Source: Microvirga roseola (GTDB lineage Bacteria; Pseudomonadota; Alphaproteobacteria; Rhizobiales; Beijerinckiaceae). Taken from it: a DNA stretch of 64,000 bases. The position numbers were made by a program, and so were the translations under genes. The DNA lies in contig NZ_JAJATX010000004.1 of assembly GCF_020866965.1 (NCBI RefSeq), positions 1 to 64,000 on the forward strand, written 5' to 3'. This document shows positions 7,986 to 17,684 of the stretch, one piece after another; the first letter of the stretch is position 1; every line of letters begins with the position of its first letter. A model generated the notes under the pieces. The model saw nothing but the letters and a program-made list of their open reading frames with translations, was not told the origin of the DNA and did no database searches.

Positions 7986-9865
7986 CAGACGACCCCTTCG
8001 CCGAGAATATCGCGGGTCTCTGAGCTGAGCGCCTTGGCGCGCTTCGCCGGAGCCGCCAGGGGTTCGGGGGCGATCTTCGCCCCGACCATGAGTTCCGCGC
8101 CGCCCATGGCACCGATTTCCTTCTGCAGCACGAGGCGCGCGACATCGCGCTTGCGCACGTCGTTTGCAGTCTCGCCGGCAGTCTCGGGCGCAATCCCGAG
8201 TTCCTCTAGCGCCACCCGGCCGAAGACGATGGCGGATTCGAACACTTCCCTGAGCTGGTAGTCGACTTCGAGCTTCATCAGTTCGATGGCGTGGATGCGG
8301 TCATAGGCGCGCACGAAGCTGCGGGCGTTCCTGAAGTTCTCGTGGATGATCTCAACGATCTTCGCCGTGGTCTCGGGATCGTCGGTGCAGACGCAGATCA
8401 TCTCGGCCTTCTCGGCCCCTGCGGTGCGCAGCACGTCGAGGCGGGTGCCGTCCCCGTAATAGACCTTGAGGCCGAATCGGCCCGCGTCGCGAATGCGCTC
8501 CACATCCCGGTCGATCACCGTGGCGTCGATGCCCTGAGACAGGAACACTTGGTTCACGATCTGCCCGAAGCGCCCGAAGCCGATGACGAGAACGCGGCTC
8601 GACAGCTCGCCCTCCTGGACGTGCAGGCCCTTGAGGTCGGGATGGGCTTCGCTGCCGTGGCGGTTGCGCAGCATTCTCTCGATCAGGGTCGACATGATCG
8701 GCCCGAGGAGCATGGTGAGCGCGGCAAGCGCCGTCACAGGCTGGGCGATCTCGGGAGCCATGAGCCCGAGGCTGGTGGCGACGGGCAGCAGCACGAAGGC
8801 GAACTCGCCGGCCGTGCACAGAAGCGCGCCGGAGCGCAGGCTCTCGCGCCAGGTCGAGCCGAAGAGCCTCTCCAGAAGGGTGATGAGGATGGTCTTGCCG
8901 AGGATGACAGTGGGAGCCGCGATCGCCAGCATGACCCATTGCTCGCGCACCAGGCCGAGGTTGATCGACATGCCCACGCTCATGAAGAACAGGCCGAGCA
9001 GGATGCCGCGGAAGGGCTCGATATCGGCCTCGAGCTGGTGGCGGAAATTCGATTCGGCCAGCAGGAGTCCTGCCAGGAATGCGCCCATCGCCATGGAGAG
9101 GCCGACCTCGTCCATAAGGAGGGCCGCGCCGAGCACCACGAGGAGGGCGGCGGCGGTCATGACCTCGCGCGCGCCGGTCCGGGCAAGGATGCGGAAAAAC
9201 GGGTTCAGCCCGTAGCGTCCGACCAGCACGACGGCGGCGATGGCCGCCACGGTTTCCCCGACGGCGAGAAGCCGGTCGAGGAGGGATCCTCCCTCCGCGG
9301 CCGTGCCGGTGGCCAGCAGCGGCAGGATGGCGAGAATCGGCACGACCGAGATGTCCTGGAAGAGCAGGATCGCGAATGAGCGCTGCCCATAAGGCGTCTG
9401 GAGGTCGTTGCGCTCGCCCAGCATCTGCAGGGCGATGGCCGTGGCCGAGAGCGCAAGGGCGATGCCGGTGACGAAGGAGGCCTGGGGCGTGAAGCCGAGA
9501 CTGAGGGCGGCGGTGCCGAGGCATAGGGCCGTGAGCCCAAGCTGGGCGAGGCCGAGCCCGAAGATATCCCGCTTCATCGACCAGAGATGGGAAAGCTTGA
9601 GCTCGAGGCCGATGATGAACAGCAGGAGCACGACCCCGAGTTCCGCGACGGTCGCGATGTCTTCGGGATCGCCAACGAGCCCTAACCCTGAGGGGCCGAT
9701 GACGACGCCTGCAGCGAGATAGCCGAGAACGGCGCTGAGTCCCATGAACCTGAAGACGGGCACGGCCACGGCCGCCGCTCCGCAGAAGGTCAGGATGGGG
9801 GGAAGAAAGCTGACGTGGGAGGCTGCGTTCGCCATGGGATCAGGGCAGAATGAGAGAGTATTCAC
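7985..9865 (-). CDS. CPA2-family cation:proton antiporter with TrkA-N domain
   Basis: 626 residues. Residues about 15-390 form a Na+/H+-exchanger type membrane domain of some twelve helices. Residues about 425-540 are a RCK/TrkA-N Rossmann domain with VLVIGFGRFGQIVNQ as nucleotide-binding loop. This layout matches KefB/KefC-like K+ efflux systems and YbaL-like proteins. No quinone-reductase partner (KefF/KefG) is nearby. The start is drawn at GTG 9865; ATG 9835 is an alternative. It forms a two-gene unit with the MATE transporter. Confidence 0.9.
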   Translation of the reverse strand: MNTLSFCPDPMANAASHVSFLPPILTFCGAAAVAVPVFRFMGLSAVLGYLAAGVVIGPSGLGLVGDPEDIATVAELGVVLLLFIIGLELKLSHLWSMKRDIFGLGLAQLGLTALCLGTAALSLGFTPQASFVTGIALALSATAIALQMLGERNDLQTPYGQRSFAILLFQDISVVPILAILPLLATGTAAEGGSLLDRLLAVGETVAAIAAVVLVGRYGLNPFFRILARTGAREVMTAAALLVVLGAALLMDEVGLSMAMGAFLAGLLLAESNFRHQLEADIEPFRGILLGLFFMSVGMSINLGLVREQWVMLAIAAPTVILGKTILITLLERLFGSTWRESLRSGALLCTAGEFAFVLLPVATSLGLMAPEIAQPVTALAALTMLLGPIMSTLIERMLRNRHGSEAHPDLKGLHVQEGELSSRVLVIGFGRFGQIVNQVFLSQGIDATVIDRDVERIRDAGRFGLKVYYGDGTRLDVLRTAGAEKAEMICVCTDDPETTAKIVEIIHENFRNARSFVRAYDRIHAIELMKLEVDYQLREVFESAIVFGRVALEELGIAPETAGETANDVRKRDVARLVLQKEIGAMGGAELMVGAKIAPEPLAAPAKRAKALSSETRDILGEGVV

Positions 9866-10090
9866 CTTTCTAGGCAGTCTTTGCGGGAAGAGCGAGCGTT
9901 TCTTGCGGGGGAGCCGATGGGTCTTGTGTCAAAGCGCACGGGACGAACGGAAGCCGGATTTTTTCTCGTGAAACGACACATTGCGGAAGCTGCGCCATTT
10001 CCTGCAGGAGCAAACGGTCCTAAGCTTGGCCGGGAATAAGCGTCGCTCCCGCTTGACAGGAAGGGCCCGCTCTCGCCACATCGCCGGATC

Positions 10091-11050
10091 ATGACGAAGC
10101 CACCCCTCGACATCCTGCTCTGCGCCCCGCGCGGCTTCTGCGCCGGGGTCGTGCGCGCCATCGACGCCGTCGAGAAGGCGCTCGCAATCCACGGCGCGCC
10201 GGTCTATGTGCGCCACGAGATCGTCCACAACAAATACGTGGTGGAGAACCTGAAGCGGAAGGGAGCGGTCTTCGTCCGGGAACTCGACGAGGTGCCGGAT
10301 ACCGATGCGCCCGTGATCTTCTCGGCCCATGGAGTGCCCCAGTCGGTTCCCGAGGCGGCCAGGGCCCGCAATCTCTTCGCCATCGACGCGACCTGTCCGC
10401 TGGTGACCAAGGTCCACCGGGAGGCGCAGGTCCATTTTAAGAGGGGCCGCCATATCATCCTGATCGGCCATGCGGGACATCCGGAGGTTATCGGCACCAT
10501 GGGCCAGCTCCCGGAAGGGGCCGCGACCCTGGTCGAGACCGTGGAGGACATCGCAAGGCTTCAGCCCGCCGATCCGGACAACCTCGCCTTCGTCACGCAG
10601 ACGACCCTCTCGGTCGACGACACCCAGGACATGGTGGATGCGCTGAAAAAGCGCTTCCCCTCCATCGTCGGGCCGCACAAGGAGGACATCTGCTACGCCA
10701 CCACCAACCGCCAGGGGGCGGTCAAGCGCGTCGCCCCGCAGGTCGACGCCATGATCGTGGTGGGCTCTCCGAACTCCTCCAACTCCCAGCGCCTGCGGGA
10801 AGTGGCCGAGCGTGAAGGCTGCTCGCTGGTGCGCCTGATCCTGCGCGCCGAGGACATCGACTGGTCGCTCTTCGGCGGCATCCGGAGCCTGGGCATCACG
10901 GCCGGGGCCTCCGCGCCCGAGATCCTGGTGGAGGAGGTCATCGACGCCTTCGCCGAGCGCTACGAGGTGAATGTAGAGAGCGTGTCGACGGCGGATGAGA
11001 GCGTGTTCTTTCCTCTCCCGCGCGAGCTGCGCGAGCAGGCGGCGGAGTAG
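10091..11050 (+). CDS. ispH: 4-hydroxy-3-methylbut-2-enyl diphosphate reductase
   Basis: 319 residues, full length. This [4Fe-4S] enzyme makes the last step of the MEP isoprenoid pathway, giving IPP and DMAPP. The three cluster cysteines are visible: PRGFCAG (about residue 17), DATCPLV (about 100) and [11 protein letters not shown] (about 200). The conserved histidines in VRHEIVHN and SAHGVP are also present. It is first gene of an ispH-thrB-rnhA unit, with 3 bases between its stop and the GTG of thrB. No strong ribosome binding site precedes the ATG. Confidence 0.97.
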   Translation: MTKPPLDILLCAPRGFCAGVVRAIDAVEKALAIHGAPVYVRHEIVHNKYVVENLKRKGAVFVRELDEVPDTDAPVIFSAHGVPQSVPEAARARNLFAIDATCPLVTKVHREAQVHFKRGRHIILIGHAGHPEVIGTMGQLPEGAATLVETVEDIARLQPADPDNLAFVTQTTLSVDDTQDMVDALKKRFPSIVGPHKEDICYATTNRQGAVKRVAPQVDAMIVVGSPNSSNSQRLREVAEREGCSLVRLILRAEDIDWSLFGGIRSLGITAGASAPEILVEEVIDAFAERYEVNVESVSTADESVFFPLPRELREQAAE

Positions 11051-11053
11051 CCC

Positions 11054-12019
11054 GTGGCAGTCTATACGGAAGTCAGCGACGAGGAGCTCGCAAGCTTTCT
11101 CGAAACCTACGATATCGGCACGGTTATGTCCTATAAGGGCATTGCCGAGGGCGTGGAGAACACGAACTACTTTCTCCACACGACGAAGGGTTCCTACATC
11201 CTCACGCTCTACGAGAAGAGGGTGCGGGAGGCGGACCTGCCCTTCTTCCTCGGCCTCATGCAGCACCTGGCGCTGAAGGGCCTGAACTGCCCGCTGCCGG
11301 TCAACAACCGCCGCGGCGAGCCTCTGGGCCGGGTGGCGGGACGTCCCGCCGTCATCATCACGTTCCTGGACGGCATCGCGGTGCGCCGGCCGATGGCGCA
11401 GCATTGCGGAGCGCTTGGGGCGGCGCTGGCGAGGCTGCACCTTGCCGGCGAGGGCTTCTCCATGAGCCGGCCCAACGCGCTCTCGCTTCCCGCCTGGCGG
11501 CCGCTCTTCGCTCAGGCCGAGGCCCAGGCCGACACCGTGTCGCCGGGCCTCGCCGAGCGCACGCGGCGGGAACTCGCGCTCCTCGAGGAGGCTTGGCCTG
11601 TGGGCCTGCCCACCGGCATCATCCATGCCGACCTCTTCACCGACAACGTGTTCTTCATCGGCTCGGAAGTGTCGGGGCTGATCGATTTCTATTTCGCCTG
11701 CACCGACGCTTTCGCCTACGACGTCGCGATCTGCCTCAACGCCTGGTGCTTCGAGGCCGACGCCTCGTTCAACCTGACGAAGGGACGGGCGATGCTCGCG
11801 GGCTACCAGTCCGTGCGGCCTTTGAATGCGGAGGAGAGGGAGGCGCTTCCCGTGCTCTGCCGGGGCTCGGCCATGCGCTTCATGCTCACCCGTCTCGTCG
11901 ACTGGCTCAACGTGCCGCCGGGCGCGCTGGTGAAGCCGAAGGACCCGCTGGAATACGACCGCAAGCTCAACTTCCACCGCCATGTGCGGCACGCGCGCGA
12001 ATACGGGCTCGAGGCATGA
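11054..12019 (+). CDS. thrB: Homoserine kinase (APH-fold type)
   Basis: 321 residues starting at GTG 11054. This is the aminoglycoside-phosphotransferase-fold homoserine kinase typical of alphaproteobacteria, not the GHMP type. It shows [14 protein letters not shown] as the catalytic loop and [17 protein letters not shown] as the metal-binding region. It phosphorylates homoserine for threonine synthesis. The next enzyme, threonine synthase, is encoded at 18968-20383 on the opposite strand. The stop overlaps the rnhA ATG by four bases. Confidence 0.95.
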   Translation: MAVYTEVSDEELASFLETYDIGTVMSYKGIAEGVENTNYFLHTTKGSYILTLYEKRVREADLPFFLGLMQHLALKGLNCPLPVNNRRGEPLGRVAGRPAVIITFLDGIAVRRPMAQHCGALGAALARLHLAGEGFSMSRPNALSLPAWRPLFAQAEAQADTVSPGLAERTRRELALLEEAWPVGLPTGIIHADLFTDNVFFIGSEVSGLIDFYFACTDAFAYDVAICLNAWCFEADASFNLTKGRAMLAGYQSVRPLNAEEREALPVLCRGSAMRFMLTRLVDWLNVPPGALVKPKDPLEYDRKLNFHRHVRHAREYGLEA

Positions 12020-12498
12020 GCGGACGGGACATAAGCGGGATGGGCCGCGTGACGATCTACACGGACGGCGCCTGCTCGGGAAATCCCGGGCCGGGCGGCT
12101 GGGCCGCGATCCTCTCCTTCAAGGGAAAGGAGAAGGAGGTCTCCGGCGGCGAGGCGCATACCACCAACAACCGGATGGAGATCCGCGCGGCGATCGAGGG
12201 GCTGAGGGCGCTCAGCCGGCCCTGCGCGGTCGATCTCTTCACGGACTCGCAATATGTGCGCCAGGGTATCACCCAGTGGATGCACAACTGGAAGCGCCGC
12301 GGCTGGCGCACGGCGGACAACAAGCCGGTGAAGAACGAGGATCTCTGGCGGGAGCTCGACGAGACGGCGTCACGCCATCAGGTCACCTGGCACTGGGTGA
12401 AGGGGCACGCGGACGATCCCACCAATATCCGCGTGGACGAACTGGCGGTGGCCGCCATGAAGCCCTTCAAGAAGGGGAACGGAAGACCCTCGCGCTGA
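12016..12498 (+). CDS. rnhA: Ribonuclease HI
   Basis: 160 residues from ATG 12016, which overlaps the thrB stop as ATGA. M9 is an alternative start. It degrades the RNA strand of RNA-DNA hybrids. Catalytic residues are all present: D17 in [15 protein letters not shown]55 in NNRMEIRA, D77 in FTDSQYV, H131 in WVKGHA and D141 in RVDELA. A rho-independent terminator follows at 12504-12521. Confidence 0.97.
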   Translation: MSGRDISGMGRVTIYTDGACSGNPGPGGWAAILSFKGKEKEVSGGEAHTTNNRMEIRAAIEGLRALSRPCAVDLFTDSQYVRQGITQWMHNWKRRGWRTADNKPVKNEDLWRELDETASRHQVTWHWVKGHADDPTNIRVDELAVAAMKPFKKGNGRPSR

Positions 12499-12503
12499 AC
12501 GGC

Positions 12504-12521
12504 AGGGCGAGGGCCCTTTTT
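12504..12521 (+). terminator. Terminator of ispH-thrB-rnhA
   Basis: The stem AGGGC/GCCCT with loop GAGG is followed directly by a run of T, six bases after the rnhA stop. Confidence 0.7.
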
Positions 12522-12525
12522 GGGA

Positions 12526-13008
12526 TCAGAGATCCTTGAAGATGTTGTCGGCGCCGGAATTCTGGGCCTTGGAAGGCGCATCCTCCACGTTGATCGCCTT
12601 CACGACGCCGTCCTCGACCACCATGGAATAGCGCTGGGAGCGCGTGCCGAGGCCGAAGCCCGAGCCGTCCATGGAAAGGCCGATGGCGTTGGCGAAATCC
12701 GCATTGCCGTCGGACAGGAACTCCATCTCCTCGGCTCCGGTGGCCTTCGACCAAGCGTCCAGCACGAACACGTCGTTGACGGAGGTGACCAGGATCGAAT
12801 CCACGCCCTTGGCCATGATCTCGTCCTTCTTCTGCACGTAGCCCGGCAGGTGGTTGCGGTGGCAGGTGGGGGTGAAGGCACCGGGAACGGCGACGAGAAC
12901 GACCTTGCGGCCCTTGAACAGGTCGTCCGTGGTCTTGGCCACGGGGCCTTCGGGGGTCATGACGCGGAAAGTGACCTGGGGCAGGCGCTCGCCAACCTGG
13001 ATGGACAT
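12526..13008 (-). CDS. Peroxiredoxin (Prx5/AhpE-like family)
   Basis: 160 residues of thioredoxin-like fold. The peroxidatic cysteine is C49 in VPGAFTPTCH, and the segment after it (LPGYVQKKDE) is typical of the Prx5 group. It reduces hydroperoxides using a thiol donor. No second conserved cysteine or glutaredoxin domain is visible, which suggests a 1-Cys or glutaredoxin-dependent mechanism. Cytosolic. It is convergent with rnhA. Confidence 0.93.
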   Translation of the reverse strand: MSIQVGERLPQVTFRVMTPEGPVAKTTDDLFKGRKVVLVAVPGAFTPTCHRNHLPGYVQKKDEIMAKGVDSILVTSVNDVFVLDAWSKATGAEEMEFLSDGNADFANAIGLSMDGSGFGLGTRSQRYSMVVEDGVVKAINVEDAPSKAQNSGADNIFKDL

Positions 13009-13048
13009 GGGCAGTTTCTCCGAAGCTTTGCCGATAAGGGAGCTATCC

Positions 13049-13873
13049 CTAGCGCGGCTGTCCGCCGCCGTCGAGGCTCACCTCCGTCTCCACCGCCTTG
13101 TCGCCGGCGACAAGGGTCAGGCGCAGGGGAACGGGACCCGCGGTGTTCTTCGGTTTCTCCTCGACCGTGACGGTGAAGCGGTTGTCGCCGTCGGGGAGCG
13201 TGGTCGAGAGATACCAGTCCTCCGGCCCTTCGGCGAAGAGGGTGGGCTTTGCGCCGTCCGGTGCACGGACCTTGACGGAGAGGCCGGGCTTGTCCTGCTT
13301 CAGGGACTCGACGGAAACCACGGACAGGTCGCCCTCGGCGCCCAGCGCCTGCGGGCGCGGCACCTTGGCCAGCGCCTTCCTGATCGCGGCGCGGTTAGCC
13401 TCGTTGCCGGAGAGAACCGTGTCGATCTCCGCATGGGCCGGGATGCAGATGTCCTTGCAGATCCCGTAATCGGCGGTGAGCTTGAGCTTGACCGGCTTGC
13501 CCTGCTCCTTGGCCTTCACCAGCACCGGCAGGACCACTGTCCCGCTATAGGTATGGGCCACGCCGGCCGCGTCCTCGGTGCGCGAGGGGGCGGGCCATTG
13601 GATCTCGATGGAGGAGGCGTTCTCCGAGCCCGACCAGTCGAAACGGGGCGGCAGGCCGGAATCGCCGGCGTTGCGCCAATAGGTCTTGAAGCCGGGATCA
13701 AGGGCGATCTCGATGCCTGCGAGCCAGGTGCCGTTCTCCTGTCCGCCGGAGATCAGACGGGCGCGGGAATGGAAATTCTGGGCCGAGGGGGAAGCGAGGG
13801 ACTGTCCAAGAACGGAAAAAACCGCGAGGATCGAAAATGTGATGACTGAAAAGGTGCGGAACATGATTGCCAT
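13049..13873 (-). CDS. Periplasmic DsbD alpha-domain-like protein
   Basis: 274 residues from ATG 13873, which has GGGAGG upstream. A signal peptide ends near SLASPSA. The rest matches the thiol:disulfide interchange DsbD N-terminal domain found alone in many alphaproteobacteria: TYWRNAGDSGLPPRFDWSGS, then DYGICKDICIPAHAEI with a CxxxC pair near residue 140. No DsbD membrane or thioredoxin domain is attached. It is probably a periplasmic thiol carrier, perhaps linked to cytochrome or copper-protein maturation. This role is an inference. Confidence 0.82.
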   Translation of the reverse strand: MAIMFRTFSVITFSILAVFSVLGQSLASPSAQNFHSRARLISGGQENGTWLAGIEIALDPGFKTYWRNAGDSGLPPRFDWSGSENASSIEIQWPAPSRTEDAAGVAHTYSGTVVLPVLVKAKEQGKPVKLKLTADYGICKDICIPAHAEIDTVLSGNEANRAAIRKALAKVPRPQALGAEGDLSVVSVESLKQDKPGLSVKVRAPDGAKPTLFAEGPEDWYLSTTLPDGDNRFTVTVEEKPKNTAGPVPLRLTLVAGDKAVETEVSLDGGGQPR

Positions 13874-13967
13874 GGAACTGACGCCTCCCTGACGCGCTTC
13901 CCTTATGCGGATTATCCCCGGGGCTGCCATCCACGATCCTGTGATCGAGGGGCTGCCCGCAAGGCAG

Positions 13968-14588
13968 ATGCGAGACATGAGCTTTCCTTCGTCCCCTTAC
14001 GATGCCGAACCGACCTTCCTCGATGGCCAGTGCCTCGTGGCCATGCCCGGCATCGTGGACGAGCCCTTCGCCCGGTCCGTCATCTATGTCTGCGCCCACT
14101 CTGCGGAAGGGGCCATGGGCATCGTTCTCAACCGGCCTGCGCCGAACGTGAGCCTTCCCGATCTCCTGGTGCAGCTGGAGATCGTGCCTGAACCCGACCG
14201 CATCCGCCTGCCGCAGAATGTCGGCCGGATGCAGGTGCTGATCGGCGGGCCCGTCGAGACGAGCCGGGGTTTCGTGCTCCACACGCCCGATTTCCACATC
14301 GCCCAGTCGACCCTGCCCATCGATGCAGGCGTGTGCCTGACCGCCACCGTCGACATCCTGCGGGCCATTGCCAGGGGCGATGGCCCGAAGAACGCGGTTC
14401 TGGCTCTCGGCTATGCCGGCTGGGGCGCGGGGCAGCTCGAGCTCGAAATGCAGGCCAATGGCTGGCTCAACTGCCCGGCCGATGCGGACCTGATCTTCAA
14501 TACCGCCGCCGATGCCCGCTATGAACTCGCCCTGCGCCGGATCGGGATCGACCCGGCCATGCTCTCTGTCGAGGCGGGACACGCCTGA
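13968..14588 (+). CDS. YqgE/AlgH family protein (UPF0301)
   Basis: 206 residues from ATG 13968; ATG 13977 fits almost as well, and the frame is open back to 13905. The family core is clear: [30 protein letters not shown], and later [19 protein letters not shown]. These proteins are common in proteobacteria and have no settled function. It is divergent from the DsbD-like gene, sharing about 100 bases of promoter region. Confidence 0.9.
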   Translation: MRDMSFPSSPYDAEPTFLDGQCLVAMPGIVDEPFARSVIYVCAHSAEGAMGIVLNRPAPNVSLPDLLVQLEIVPEPDRIRLPQNVGRMQVLIGGPVETSRGFVLHTPDFHIAQSTLPIDAGVCLTATVDILRAIARGDGPKNAVLALGYAGWGAGQLELEMQANGWLNCPADADLIFNTAADARYELALRRIGIDPAMLSVEAGHA

Positions 14589-14602
14589 GGGTTTGACGAA
14601 GC

Positions 14603-17482
14603 TCAGGCCGCTTCCGGAGCCGCGCCCACGAGCTGGCGGGCCTGAAGCACCGACATCGGCTCCCCGAAGACCGGACCCTGCGCATATTCGCAGCCGAGCT
14701 GGTAGAGCTCGATGGCCTCCGACTCGCTGTCGGCGCCTTCCGCCACGATCTCCATCCCGAGCTCGTGCGCCATCTTGATGATGGAGCGCAGGATCACCGG
14801 CTTGCCCGAGGCCATCTGGCGCACGAAGGACTCGTCGATCTTGATCGTGTCGAAGGGGAAGCGCAGCAGGTAGGAGAGGGCGGAATAGCCGGTGCCGAAA
14901 TCGTCGAGCGAGAGCCCCGCGCCGAGGTCGCGAAGCCGCGCGAGCATCTGCGCCGAATATTCCGGGTTCTCCATCACGAGGCTCTCGGTCATCTCGATCT
15001 TGAGCGAGCCGGGGAGGACTCCCGTGCGGGCAATGACGGCCTTCACGTCCTGGAGCAGGTCGTGCCGCAGAAGATGGTGGCTCGACATGTTGACGCTGGC
15101 GAAGATCGGCGGATCGACCTCCAGGGCGTTCTGCCATGCGGCGAGTTCCCGCGCGGTCTGCTCCAGGAGGAAGACGCTCAGGCTCACGATCTGCCCGGTC
15201 TCCTCCGCGATCGACAAGAAGTCTTCGGGGCCGATGCGGCCCAGGCGCGGATGATCCCAGCGGAGCATCGACTCGAAGCCTGCGATGGTCCGGTCCTCGA
15301 GGCGCACGATGGGCTTGAACAGCACCTTCATCTCGTTGCGCTCGAGCGCCTTGCGAAGATCGCTCTCCATGGCGAAGTGGTCGCTGCGGTCCGAGCGCAT
15401 GGTGGGGCGGAACACCTCGATGCGGTCGCCGCCGCTGCGCTTGGCATGGGCCATGGCGATCTCGGCGTTGCGCAGCACCTCCTCGCGCCGGGCCGCGATC
15501 TGCGGATCGTGCAGGGCAATGCCGATGGAGGCGGTGAGGAAGATCTCGCGCTCGGCGAAGGTCACGGGCGTCGTGACGACGCGGCGCACCATGTCGGCGA
15601 AGGCGATGATGCGGTCGGGCTCGCGCTCCGAGAGCAGGATGATGGCGAACTCGTCGCCTGCGATGCGCGCAAGGGTGTCCTGAGGCTTGAGCAGGCGGCT
15701 CAGGCGGCGGGAGAGGGTGAGCAGGATCGAGTCGCCTGCGGCGAAGCCCGCGGCATCGTTGGTGTTCTTCAGCTTGTCGATGTCGATGACGAGCACCGTG
15801 GGACGCAAGGAATCGTCCTGGCTTGCGAAGGTCAGCGCCGCTTCGAGCCGGTCGTAGAAGAGCTGGCGGTTGGGCAGGCTCGTCAGGTTGTCGTGCACCG
15901 CGTCATGGAGCAGGCGCTCCTCCGCCGTCTTGGTATCGGTGACGTCCGAGAGCGTGCCGACGATGCGGTTGACCTCTCCGTCCGAGCCGATCACCGGACG
16001 GGACTTGAGGCGGAACCAGTAATGGGAGCCGGAGGCCGTGCGCAGGCGGAAATCCTGGACGAGGCGGCCGCGGCGCTGCTCGATGACCGCATCGAGGGCG
16101 GCTCGGTAGCGGTCCTTGTCGAAGGGATGGATCAGGTCGAGCCAGTCGGAGGCTGGGCCTTCCAGCGCGCCGCGCTTCAGGCCGAGCTGGTGCTCCACTT
16201 CCGGGCTGACGAAGATGTGGTCCGATACCACGTCCCAGTCGAAGACGATGTCGCCCGCACCGGCGAGCGCCAGGGCCCGGCGCTCGGTATCGGGCACGAA
16301 GCCCTTCGCAAAGGGTCCGCCCGCGAAGGCGTGCTGCATCACCGTGAAGCCGATGAGCATGACGATGAGCACGAGGCCGCCGACCAGGGCCGAGGGGACC
16401 AGATCCGAGGCGAGCTGCCCCACGACGGTGAAGCTCGCGGCCGACACCCAGGCGATGAGGAGCAGCCAAGTGGGCACCAGCATGATGGCCCGGTCGTAGC
16501 CGTGGGTCGCCAGATGGATCACGAGGACGAAGCCGATAGCCGCGACCGCCGCGATCGAGATGCGCGCCACGCCCGAGGCCACGGGAGGGTCGAAGATGGC
16601 GAGCCCGATCAGACTCCCGAGGAAGACAAGCCAGAAAGCCGCCACATGGCTGTAACGCACGTGCCAGCGGTTGAGGTTGAGATAGGCGTAGAGGAAGACG
16701 AGGAGGGTCGCCGCCAGCACCGCCTCCGCGCCTGCGCGGTAGATCTGCTCGGTCGCCTCGGTGATCGGGAAGACCCGCTGGAAGAAGCCGAAATCGATGC
16801 AGGCATATGCCAGCACCGCCCAGGCGAGCGCAGCCGCCGCCGGGAAGATGAGGGCGCCCTTCACCACGAAGACGATGGTGAGGAACAGGGCAAGGAGGCC
16901 CGCGATGCCGATGATGATGCCCTTGTAGAGGGTCAGCCCGTTGACCCGCTCCGTATAGGCTGCCGCATCCCACAGGTGGAGCTGCGGCAGGTTGTTGGAG
17001 CGCAGCTCCGCGACGAAGGTCACGGTCGTGCCCGGGTCGAGGGTGATCAGGAAGATATCCGCATCCGCGCTGTCCTCGCGCTCGGGCCGGATGCCCTGGC
17101 TGGCGGTGATGGCGGCGATGCGGGTCGAGCCGAGATCGGGCCAGAGGACGCCGGAATTGGTGAGGCGGAAGTGGGGAGCCACCAGAAGGCGGTCCACCTG
17201 CTCATCGGAATCGTTGGTGAGGGCGAAGACGATCCAGTCGGGGCGGGTGCCCGCCTCGCGTGCCTTCACGGCGATGCGGCGCACAATGCCGTCGCGGCCC
17301 GGAGCCGTGGAAATGCGGATCTCGTCCCCGTCCGAGTTGTAGCGCTCGATGGCGGATGTGAGGTCGATGGCCTTCATCTTGGGATCGACCCGCACCGATT
17401 CCACCGCCCAGCCGCTGGACGGCCAGACGAGACCCACGAAAGTCGCCAAGAGAAGGGCTATGGCGAAAGATACGATCCGCAA
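14603..17482 (-). CDS. Membrane GGDEF/EAL protein with 7TM and PAS domains
   Basis: About 959 residues from TTG 17482, which begins a signal-anchor (RIVSFAIALLLATFVGLVW). The frame is open to an ATG at 17617, but the extra 45 residues look non-native. In order: a periplasmic domain, about seven membrane helices (roughly 180-385), a PAS domain with PAC tail (400-517), a GGDEF domain (520-684) and an EAL domain (697-947). The cyclase signature reads AGDEF instead of GGDEF. The EAL triad reads ESM in GFESMLRW. DDFGTG and the KIEMTES glutamate are intact. It probably tunes cyclic di-GMP, with phosphodiesterase activity more likely than cyclase. The signal is unknown. Confidence 0.88.
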   Translation of the reverse strand: MRIVSFAIALLLATFVGLVWPSSGWAVESVRVDPKMKAIDLTSAIERYNSDGDEIRISTAPGRDGIVRRIAVKAREAGTRPDWIVFALTNDSDEQVDRLLVAPHFRLTNSGVLWPDLGSTRIAAITASQGIRPEREDSADADIFLITLDPGTTVTFVAELRSNNLPQLHLWDAAAYTERVNGLTLYKGIIIGIAGLLALFLTIVFVVKGALIFPAAAALAWAVLAYACIDFGFFQRVFPITEATEQIYRAGAEAVLAATLLVFLYAYLNLNRWHVRYSHVAAFWLVFLGSLIGLAIFDPPVASGVARISIAAVAAIGFVLVIHLATHGYDRAIMLVPTWLLLIAWVSAASFTVVGQLASDLVPSALVGGLVLIVMLIGFTVMQHAFAGGPFAKGFVPDTERRALALAGAGDIVFDWDVVSDHIFVSPEVEHQLGLKRGALEGPASDWLDLIHPFDKDRYRAALDAVIEQRRGRLVQDFRLRTASGSHYWFRLKSRPVIGSDGEVNRIVGTLSDVTDTKTAEERLLHDAVHDNLTSLPNRQLFYDRLEAALTFASQDDSLRPTVLVIDIDKLKNTNDAAGFAAGDSILLTLSRRLSRLLKPQDTLARIAGDEFAIILLSEREPDRIIAFADMVRRVVTTPVTFAEREIFLTASIGIALHDPQIAARREEVLRNAEIAMAHAKRSGGDRIEVFRPTMRSDRSDHFAMESDLRKALERNEMKVLFKPIVRLEDRTIAGFESMLRWDHPRLGRIGPEDFLSIAEETGQIVSLSVFLLEQTARELAAWQNALEVDPPIFASVNMSSHHLLRHDLLQDVKAVIARTGVLPGSLKIEMTESLVMENPEYSAQMLARLRDLGAGLSLDDFGTGYSALSYLLRFPFDTIKIDESFVRQMASGKPVILRSIIKMAHELGMEIVAEGADSESEAIELYQLGCEYAQGPVFGEPMSVLQARQLVGAAPEAA

Positions 17483-17684
17483 TGCTTCGGTCTTTCGTCC
17501 GGTACGAAACGGTGGAGCTGGATTGGTACCGGTCAGGAGGCTCGAGGGCAAGGCGCGGCCGGGGAGGGGGGCCACTTGTCCGCAAGACTCGATGGATATC
17601 GTTAACCACGCGGCCATGGGGGCACTTTGCGGCGGGATTGAGGAGAGTCGGGCATGACCAAAGGTCAGCTGCGACGGAAAGCCC

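Noticed and set aside
10053-10080. TTGACA box before ispH as a promoter
   Set aside because: The only possible -10 would put the transcript start within about ten bases of the ATG; support is too weak.
9929-11992. Open frame of 687 codons on the minus strand
   Set aside because: Antisense to ispH and thrB, which have all catalytic motifs; the composition is that of a shadow frame.
14765-17605. Open frame of 946 codons on the plus strand
   Set aside because: It is wholly antisense to the GGDEF/EAL gene, has an Arg/Asp/Glu/His/Gly-rich composition typical of high-GC shadow frames and no domain.
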